From Polaromonas sp. JS666 (GTDB taxonomy: Bacteria; Pseudomonadota; Gammaproteobacteria; Burkholderiales; Burkholderiaceae_C): a stretch of 64,000 nucleotides of DNA. Of this stretch, positions 58,501 to 64,000 are shown in pieces. How positions within the stretch are numbered: position 1 is the stretch's first letter; every line of letters starts with the position of its first letter. The notes beneath the pieces are model-generated. The model had not been told where the DNA came from, did not search any database, and saw only the letters and a list, made by a program, of their open reading frames with translations. The stretch covers positions 1 to 64,000 of the forward strand of contig NZ_FNHX01000004.1 in NCBI RefSeq assembly GCF_900103405.1. The letters are read 5' to 3'. The translations under genes were made by a program, and so were the position numbers.

Positions 58501-59415
58501 CTAGCCCCGGGGATGATGCTGCGCATGGAGCGCCTTGAGCCGCTCGCGCGCGACATGGGTGTAAATCGTGGTGGTGGAGATATCGGCATGGCCCAGCAGC
58601 ATCTGCACCGCGCGCAGGTCGGCGCCGTGGTTCAGCAAATGGGTGGCGAAGGCGTGGCGCAGGGTATGGGGCGACAGCGGCGAATGGATACCGGCGATGC
58701 GCGCGTATTTCTTCACCAGCATCCAGAACATCACACGGCTCATGCCCTTGCCGTGGCCGGTGACAAACAGGTCATCGGTCTGCTGCCCGCCCAGGATGGC
58801 CGGCCGCGACTCGGCCAGGTAGTTGACGATCCATTCCCGCGCCACCTGGCCGAAGGGTACCAGGCGCTCCTTGCTGCCCTTGCCCATGACGCGCAGCACG
58901 CCCTCGTTGAGGCTCAGGTGAAAAGTCTTGAGGCCCACCAGCTCGCTCACGCGCAGGCCGCTGGCATACAGCAGCTCCAGCATGGCGCGATCACGCAGCC
59001 CCAGCGGCGTGTTTTCATCCGGCGCGGCCAGCAGCGCTTCGACCTGGGCCTCGCTCAGCGTCTTGGGAACCCGCAGCGCCTGTTTGGCCGACTGCAGCTT
59101 GAGCGTCGGGTCCGCGTCTATCAGGCGCTCACGCATCGCCCAGCGGAAGTAGCGCTTGAACACCGTGAGGCGCCGGTTCGCCGAAGTCGCCTTGGTCGCG
59201 GCGTGCCGGGCGGAAAAATAGCGGTTGAGGTCGCTCTCGGCCGTGGCGTCCAGCGCGCGCGCGCCCTGCTCTTTTGCGCCCAGCCAGCCGGCGAACAAGG
59301 ACAGGTCCCGGCGGTAGGCCGCCAGCGTGTTTTTCGAGAGGCCGTCCTCCAGCCACAGCGCATCGATGAACGCGTCTATGCTGGACTGGCTTTGTGCTTG
59401 CATGGGGGCAACCAT
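58501..59415 (-). CDS. xerD: Tyrosine recombinase XerD
   Basis: A 304-residue site-specific recombinase that, with XerC, resolves chromosome dimers at dif. The catalytic residues are Arg155 (LYASGLRVSEL), Lys182 (GKGSKER), His250 and Arg253 (SPHTLRHAFATH), His276 (LGHADIST) and Tyr285 (IYTHVARERL). The N-terminal core-binding domain is residues 11-105. Two ATG codons, 59415 and 59403, are both possible; the former is used. This is the housekeeping type, not a mobile-element integrase, and no att site or element is present. Confidence 0.93.
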   Translation of the reverse strand: MVAPMQAQSQSSIDAFIDALWLEDGLSKNTLAAYRRDLSLFAGWLGAKEQGARALDATAESDLNRYFSARHAATKATSANRRLTVFKRYFRWAMRERLIDADPTLKLQSAKQALRVPKTLSEAQVEALLAAPDENTPLGLRDRAMLELLYASGLRVSELVGLKTFHLSLNEGVLRVMGKGSKERLVPFGQVAREWIVNYLAESRPAILGGQQTDDLFVTGHGKGMSRVMFWMLVKKYARIAGIHSPLSPHTLRHAFATHLLNHGADLRAVQMLLGHADISTTTIYTHVARERLKALHAQHHPRG

Positions 59416-59418
59416 AAC

Positions 59419-59456
59419 AAAAAAAGCCGCGGCGCAATTTCTCGCGCGGCGGCTTA
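59419..59456 (-). terminator. Rho-independent terminator after the Bug receptor gene
   Basis: On the minus strand AGCCGC-CGCGC and GCGC-C-GCGGCT form a stem with one mismatch, and the following seven Ts correspond to 59425-59419. It lies 22 bp past the receptor stop codon and directly before xerD, so xerD should have its own promoter or depend on read-through. Confidence 0.8.
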
Positions 59457-59478
59457 GCCGGGGATTGAACCCAGCGGC

Positions 59479-60459
59479 TTAGTCAAGCTTGAGCTTGGCG
59501 CCGTCCACCACTTTTTTGTAGACCTCGAACTCGGCCTTGATCTGGGCCGTGAACTGCTCGGGCGTGTTGGCGATGATCAGCGAGCCCGTGTCTTCGATGC
59601 GCTTGCGCACTGCCGGGTCTTCCAGCGACTTCTTCACGCCGGCACTGACTTTGTCGACGACTTCCTTGGGCAGCCCCTTGGGGCCCAGGATGCCGTAATA
59701 GGCCATGCGGTTCACCGGCTCCAGGCCGACTTCCTTGAAGGTCGGCACGTCAGGCAGTACGGCCAGGCGCTGCGGCGCGGCCACCACGATGGGGATCAGG
59801 CGCTTTTGCTGGATAAAGGGCAGCGCGGAAGGAATGTTGTCAAAAATCATGGGGACCTGGCCGGCCACCGTGTCGTTGAGGGCCGGGCCCGCGCCGCGGT
59901 AGGGGATGTGGGTCACAAAAGTACCCGACATGCTTTTGAACAGCTCCATCTGCAGGTGGCCTATGCCGCCCGTGCCCGAGGACGAATAGGAGTACTTGCC
60001 GGGGTTCTTCTTGAGCTCGGCCAGGAACTCCTTATAGTTGCGGGCCGGAAAGCTCGGGTGCACCGCGATGATGTTGGGTGTGGCCGCGATGTTGATGATG
60101 GGCGTGAAGTCCGTCAGCGTGTTGTACGGGATCTTGGGGTTGATGGCCGGGTTGGCCGCGGTGGTGGACACGGTGGCCACGCCCAGCGTATAGCCGTCCG
60201 GAACGGATCGGGCGATTTCCAGCGCACCGACCACGCCGCCGCCGCCGGCCTTGTTCTCGACGATAACGCTCTGGCCCAGGGCCTTGCCCAGCGGCTCGGC
60301 GATCACGCGGGCGACGATGTCGGTGGTGCCGCCGGGCGCGAAAGGCACTTGCAGCTTGACCACCTTGTTGGGATAACCCTGCGCCAATGCGGGGCCCGCA
60401 GCCGCGCCCAGCGCAAGCGCGGACAGCACGGAGTAGGCAAAGAGATAACGACGTTGCAT
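59479..60459 (-). CDS. Bug/TctC-family periplasmic substrate-binding protein
   Basis: A 326-residue receptor of the Bug family. Signal peptide: MQRRYLFAYSVLSALALGAA to about residue 26 (ALA). Family marks: YPNKVVKLQVPFAPGGTTDI and THIPYRGAGPALNDTVAGQV. Ligand unknown. It is divergent from an AEC-type carrier gene (113 bp between starts), which may point to the uptake or efflux of a related organic acid, but that is only context. A clear terminator follows. Confidence 0.92.
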   Translation of the reverse strand: MQRRYLFAYSVLSALALGAAAGPALAQGYPNKVVKLQVPFAPGGTTDIVARVIAEPLGKALGQSVIVENKAGGGGVVGALEIARSVPDGYTLGVATVSTTAANPAINPKIPYNTLTDFTPIINIAATPNIIAVHPSFPARNYKEFLAELKKNPGKYSYSSSGTGGIGHLQMELFKSMSGTFVTHIPYRGAGPALNDTVAGQVPMIFDNIPSALPFIQQKRLIPIVVAAPQRLAVLPDVPTFKEVGLEPVNRMAYYGILGPKGLPKEVVDKVSAGVKKSLEDPAVRKRIEDTGSLIIANTPEQFTAQIKAEFEVYKKVVDGAKLKLD

Positions 60460-60572
60460 GTTCAGGTCCTTAGGGTAAAAACTGCTGAAATGGTAATCGC
60501 AAGAACCAATCCCGCCAGTTGTGGATTACGCATAAGGGCAAACCCGAAGGGATTGCGGTTATTCTTGGGCCG

Positions 60573-61478
60573 GTGAACTACGCCCAGCTTCTTTTCCCCG
60601 ACTTTTCCCTCATCGTCTGCGGCTACCTGGTGTGCCGCTACACCGCCCTCAACCGCACGGTCTGGGAGAAGGTGGAGAGCCTGGTTTATTACTTCCTGTT
60701 TCCGGTGCTGCTGTTTCACTCCATCGTGAAAAGCCCGCTGGACCTGGGCGCCGCCTCCAGCCTGATAGGCGCCGGCCTGCTGATGGGCGTGGCCGGCATC
60801 GCCATGGCCTACAGCCTGCCGCACCTGCCCTGGCTGCGCCGCCACATCGATGCGCGCGAGCACGCAGCCAGCGCGCAGGTGGCCTTTCGCTTCAACTCCT
60901 TCATAGCCCTGGCATTGGCCGACCGCCTGGCAGGCGCCCAGGGCCTGCAGTTGATCGCGGTGCTGATCGGCGTCTGCGTGCCGCTCTTCAACGTCGCCGC
61001 GGTATGGCCCATGGCAAAGCATGCCCAGCGCGGCTTCATGGGCGAACTGGTGCGCAACCCGCTGATCGTTGCAACGGCCACGGGCTTGCTTGCCAACCTG
61101 CTGGGCTTCAACATCCCCTTCTGGCTGGAGCCCACCGTCAACCGCATAGGTGCCGCCTCCCTGGCCCTGGGCCTGATGTCTGCCGGCGCCGGCATGCAGT
61201 TCGCGCACCTGGCCCAATCCAGGACATTGACGGTGGCAGTGCTGTCGATACGCCATCTGTTGCTGCCCATCGTGGCCCTGGGCCTGGCCAAGGCCTTCAG
61301 CCTGTCGCCGGTGCAGACCACCATACTGCTGGCCTTCTCCGCGCTGCCGACGGCCTCCAGCGCTTATGTGCTGGCCGCGCGCATGGGCTACAACGGGGGC
61401 TATGTGGCGGGCTTGGTGACCTTGTCGACCATGCTGGGAGTGGTGAGCTTGCCCTTTGCATTGGCTGTGTTGCGCTAA
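60573..61478 (+). CDS. AEC-family transporter
   Basis: A 301-residue inner-membrane protein of the auxin efflux carrier family, with about 10 hydrophobic segments. The N-terminus is NYAQLLFPDFSLIVCGYLVC and the C-terminal half has LMSAGAGMQFAHLAQ and LLAFSALPTASSAYVLAARM, typical of the family. Bacterial members carry malate and other dicarboxylates or unknown small acids. The start is taken as GTG 60573; an earlier TTG would add 18 non-hydrophobic residues. Confidence 0.87.
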   Translation: MNYAQLLFPDFSLIVCGYLVCRYTALNRTVWEKVESLVYYFLFPVLLFHSIVKSPLDLGAASSLIGAGLLMGVAGIAMAYSLPHLPWLRRHIDAREHAASAQVAFRFNSFIALALADRLAGAQGLQLIAVLIGVCVPLFNVAAVWPMAKHAQRGFMGELVRNPLIVATATGLLANLLGFNIPFWLEPTVNRIGAASLALGLMSAGAGMQFAHLAQSRTLTVAVLSIRHLLLPIVALGLAKAFSLSPVQTTILLAFSALPTASSAYVLAARMGYNGGYVAGLVTLSTMLGVVSLPFALAVLR

Positions 61479-61617
61479 GGTATTCGTTTCCCGCTCCCGT
61501 TTGCCTTTCTCCCCCCTGGGGTTGCGCCAGCCAGGCCCTGCCTGCCGCCGCGGCGCTGGGTATACTGATGTAATAATTTGTAGCTCGCAGGGCCAGGCGA
61601 TGACAGGGGAACCAGGG

Positions 61618-62124
61618 ATGGGAATTCGAAGCTCAATCGCAGCCTTGAGGGTCATGGTCACGACCTCTGCGGGCGCCAGCGGCCAGAACCTGTACAAATG
61701 CGGCGCGACTTTCCAGGACAAGCCCTGCGACACGGAAGTCCAGAAAAAATACTCCTCCCTGGCCGGTTCATTCAGCAAGGAACAGGTCAATGCCACGGCC
61801 GACGCGCAGTGCGCCGACAGGGGCGTGCGCGCCCTGCCCTTCATCCAGGCGCGGACCCGCCAGGAAGCCCTGGAAAGCCTGCACGCCGGCATTGATGCCA
61901 AACCCATCGCAAGGCTGGAAAAAATCAAGGAAAAGGATTTGGCGTCCGCGGTTTTTGCCAAAAAAGGCAGCCCCGTGGAAATCCGGGCCGCCATCGAGAC
62001 GGAGTGCATGGACAACAAACAGGTCTCCACCAGGACCCGCGCCCCGTCCGCATACCCCGTATATCCCAGCTACCCCGAAAGCAACGCACGGCTCGCCGCC
62101 GACCGCGCATCGCGCCGCTATTGA
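61618..62124 (+). CDS. DUF4124-like secreted protein
   Basis: A 168-residue protein. The stretch QNLYKCGATFQDKPCDTEVQ near residues 23-42 is a DUF4124 motif (YKC...YQDTPC). The N-terminus is only weakly hydrophobic (SIAALRVMVTTSAGASG), so export is uncertain. The middle has two further cysteines (DAQCADRGV, ETECMDNKQ). The C-terminus is Pro/Tyr/Ser-rich. ATG 61618 follows AGGGGA; ATG 61600 is also in frame. A TATACT-like -10 lies at 61561-61566. The next gene begins 50 bp later on the same strand. Confidence 0.75.
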   Translation: MGIRSSIAALRVMVTTSAGASGQNLYKCGATFQDKPCDTEVQKKYSSLAGSFSKEQVNATADAQCADRGVRALPFIQARTRQEALESLHAGIDAKPIARLEKIKEKDLASAVFAKKGSPVEIRAAIETECMDNKQVSTRTRAPSAYPVYPSYPESNARLAADRASRRY

Positions 62125-62174
62125 ATCCAGCCCCCCTGCCGCAGGGGAAACAACACCAAATCAACAGGAAGCCC

Positions 62175-62909
62175 ATGAAGTCCGCCTATCTAGTTCTGGG
62201 AGTGCCGGGAAATGCCAGCCGGGAAGACATCGAAGCGGCTTTTGAAAAAGCCAAGAGTTTTTACTCCCCCGCCAAGCTTGCGGAAGACCCGAAAGCCGTT
62301 GATAAATTCCTTGAGGTCAAAACCGCGCACCAGATCCTGCGTGACGAGGAGTCCCGGGCCGCGCACGACCGCAAGCTGAGCAGTGCGCAGGCAAACGCGG
62401 TGCCGGCTGCGCGTACGGCCAGAGTGCCCAGCGCGAAGCCGGAAGTTCCATGGCCCGTGCGTGCCCTGCCAATCCTGCTGGCGCTGGTCCTTGTGGTGTT
62501 CGCAACGGGCTACTACATCAGCTACAAGCGGGAAGCCGCGCGAAAAGCGCAGGCCGAGCTGGAACTTCAACTGAAAGCCAAAGCGGCCGAAGAGGAAAAG
62601 AAAGAAGCGGATCGGCTGGCCGCCGAAGAAGCCAACCGGCAGCAGCTCGCCAGGCGCGCGGAGCAGCAGGAGCGGCAGTTCCGCCAGGAAAGCGAGCGGG
62701 CGATCAACAACGCACGTTATTCGGAAGCACAGCGCAGCTACCGGGAAATACAGCGGGACAGCATCGATCAGCGGGAAGCCCAGCGCAAGGACTATGAGGC
62801 CCGAGCACGCGAACAAAGCGAGGCCAGGGCGGCAGAACAGCGCCTTGCCAGGGACAAAGCCCGTATCCGCGAACTGTGCTACCAGAACTACCGGCGCCCC
62901 GACTGCTGA
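62175..62909 (+). CDS. J-domain-like membrane protein lacking the HPD motif
   Basis: A 244-residue protein. Residues 1-68 follow the J-domain pattern (YLVLGVPGNASREDIEAAFE then FLEVKTAHQILRDEESRAAHD), but the HPD tripeptide needed to stimulate DnaK is replaced by Ser-Pro-Ala at residues 31-33. A membrane helix lies at about 96-114 (VRALPILLALVLVVFATGYY). The rest, to residue 230, is a highly charged coiled coil, ending RELCYQNYRRPDC. It is probably an inner-membrane scaffold rather than an active DnaJ cofactor. ATG 62175 follows CAGGAAG. Confidence 0.8.
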   Translation: MKSAYLVLGVPGNASREDIEAAFEKAKSFYSPAKLAEDPKAVDKFLEVKTAHQILRDEESRAAHDRKLSSAQANAVPAARTARVPSAKPEVPWPVRALPILLALVLVVFATGYYISYKREAARKAQAELELQLKAKAAEEEKKEADRLAAEEANRQQLARRAEQQERQFRQESERAINNARYSEAQRSYREIQRDSIDQREAQRKDYEARAREQSEARAAEQRLARDKARIRELCYQNYRRPDC

Positions 62910-62933
62910 GGTGTTTTTCCGGGATCGAAGGCC

Positions 62934-63287
62934 TCAGGAAGCGTTCTTCTTCTCGATGAACTCACCCATCCGGCTCATCAAGCGCCACCACTCCGACCCA
63001 TCCTCGCGATAAACCCGTACCGCCCCCGCCCGCACCAGGATCTTGCGCAGCTCGTCCTCGTCAAACCCGCCCAGGTGCATTTGCAGGGTTTCAAAGGAGC
63101 GGTCGGTATAGCCCTTGTGGCTCAGGAAGTGGCGGGCCGTCTCCTCGGCCATGAACTCGGTCTTGTGCTGCTCGCGCGCCAGCGCCAGCTGGTGTTTGTG
63201 CAGCTGGCGGTTCAGGAAAAAAGTAATGCCGCCGCCGACGACCGCGCCGAACAGCGAAGCCAGCGCACCTGAAATCGTGGGATCCAT
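62934..63287 (-). CDS. Small membrane-anchored hypothetical protein
   Basis: A 117-residue protein with one N-terminal membrane helix at residues 6-24 (GALASLFGAVVGGGITFFLN), a charged stretch (HKHQLALAREQHKTEFMAEE), and a C-terminal part YTDRSFETLQMHLGGFDEDE followed by VRVYREDGSEWWRLMSRM, which looks like a small winged-helix-type fold. No function is assigned. It is convergent with the J-like gene and read in the same direction as queG, 45 bp away. Confidence 0.75.
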   Translation of the reverse strand: MDPTISGALASLFGAVVGGGITFFLNRQLHKHQLALAREQHKTEFMAEETARHFLSHKGYTDRSFETLQMHLGGFDEDELRKILVRAGAVRVYREDGSEWWRLMSRMGEFIEKKNAS

Positions 63288-63332
63288 GGGGGTGTCCTTT
63301 CATGCACGGGGCATATTAACGAATGTCTTTGC

Positions 63333-64000
63333 TCATTGGGCCAGGGCCCATTCAATGTGTTCGCGAACCAGCTCGCTGCAGTCGGCGGCGCGCGCGCGCA
63401 GCGCCTCGCGCAGCGGCAGCGCGGCCGCCGCATCAAGCACACGCAGCGCATTGCCCATGGCCACCGCGATATTGCGCAGCCAGCGCTCATGGCCTATGCG
63501 CCGTATCGGGCTGCCTTCGGTGAAACGCAAAAATGCCTCTTCACTCCAGCCGAACAGCGTCACCAGTTGCTGTCCCGTCAGGCCGCGCCGTTCGTCGAAA
63601 TCGGGCAAGGCGCTGCGCTGGGCGAATTTGTTCCAGGGGCAGATCAGCTGGCAGTCGTCGCAGCCGTAAATGCGGTTGCCGATCAGCGCGCGCAGTTCCA
63701 GCGATATCGGGCCTGCGTGTTCGATCGTCAGGTAGGAAATGCAACGCCTGGCGTCGAGCTTGTGCGGCGCGACGATGGCCCGCGTGGGGCAGACATCGAT
63801 GCAGGCCTGGCAGCTGCCGCAGTGCGGCGTCACCGGCTCGCTGGGCGGCAGCGCGATGTCGACGTAGATCTCGCCCAGGAAGAACATGGAGCCGGCTTCG
63901 CGGTTGAGCAGCAGCGTGTGCTTGCCGCGCCAGCCCTGGCCGCTGCGGGCCGCGAGTTCGGCCTCGAGCACGGGCGCCGAATCGGTGAAGGCGCGGTGGC
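63333..64000 (-). CDS. queG: Epoxyqueuosine reductase (5' part outside window)
   Basis: The C-terminal ~222 residues of QueG, which reduces epoxyqueuosine to queuosine in tRNA using cobalamin and iron-sulfur clusters. The two [4Fe-4S] motifs are CGSCQACIDVCP and CDDCQLICPWNKFAQ. Downstream HEAT-like helices (GLTGQQLVTLFGWSEEAFLR and ERWLRNIAVAMGNAL) complete the protein. The gene continues past position 64000, so its start is not seen. Confidence 0.93.
   Translation of the reverse strand, partial: HRAFTDSAPVLEAELAARSGQGWRGKHTLLLNREAGSMFFLGEIYVDIALPPSEPVTPHCGSCQACIDVCPTRAIVAPHKLDARRCISYLTIEHAGPISLELRALIGNRIYGCDDCQLICPWNKFAQRSALPDFDERRGLTGQQLVTLFGWSEEAFLRFTEGSPIRRIGHERWLRNIAVAMGNALRVLDAAAALPLREALRARAADCSELVREHIEWALAQ

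Noticed and set aside
58501..59415. Tyrosine recombinase as a sign of an integrated mobile element
   Set aside because: Residues and length are those of housekeeping XerD, and there are no att-like repeats, tRNA gene or phage genes nearby.

Overview
The window is about 66% GC, gene-dense chromosomal DNA from a betaproteobacterium, most likely a member of the Comamonadaceae (Polaromonas, Rhodoferax, Variovorax or a relative). The family is suggested by four orphan Bug/TctC-type periplasmic receptors, the gene order pyrG-kdsA-eno-ftsB, dapA-bamC, and a family of hairpin-rich intergenic repeats. This is inferred from gene content and protein style, not from a database match. No rRNA, tRNA, CRISPR array, transposase or prophage was seen.

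Layout. 1-3800: etfB (cut by the window edge) with a probable TetR-type operator at its promoter, then an MscS-type channel, an ECHDC3-like crotonase and a class II histone-deacetylase-like hydrolase. 3846-8496: MoxR ATPase, DUF58 protein and a TgpA-like membrane transglutaminase, interrupted by a 550-bp inverted-repeat element. 8557-11759: MltB, a serine hydrolase and a Bug receptor. 11920-26454: the most unusual part. Two sets of ATP-grasp / alpha-E / transglutaminase-like genes, of the kind predicted by comparative genomics to make or modify peptides, lie on either side of comEC. The minus-strand set also carries a GNAT acetyltransferase and a CHAP-like amidase. The plus-strand set carries a DUF2126 amidoligase and an ATP-grasp/alpha-E fusion.

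26441-31109: a LysR regulator divergent from a threonine-synthase-like PLP enzyme and a Bug receptor, then a RidA protein, then an FMN riboswitch controlling a type II lumazine synthase. 31156-36498: parE, a lytic transglycosylase and parC in one minus-strand run. 36689-42463: an MFS carrier, a 39-residue membrane peptide, an SDR, a methyltransferase, dapA, bamC and a metallo-hydrolase. 42565-48317: two lipoproteins, a RoxA/YcfD-type ribosomal oxygenase divergent from a SlyD-like isomerase, dut and coaBC.

48484-53554: pyrG, kdsA, a DUF1330 protein, eno, ftsB and a small P-loop-like protein. 53548-64000: Hsp33, a gamma-carbonic-anhydrase-like protein, a DUF455 protein, a cyclopropane-fatty-acid-synthase-like enzyme, two Bug receptors around xerD, an AEC carrier, a DUF4124 protein, a J-like membrane protein without the HPD motif, a small membrane protein and the 3' part of queG.

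The genes mostly serve central functions: nucleotide, cell-wall, LPS-sugar and flavin synthesis, chromosome decatenation and outer-membrane assembly. The accessory interest lies in the paired amidoligase/transglutaminase clusters and in several operator-like palindromes and repeats next to start codons.
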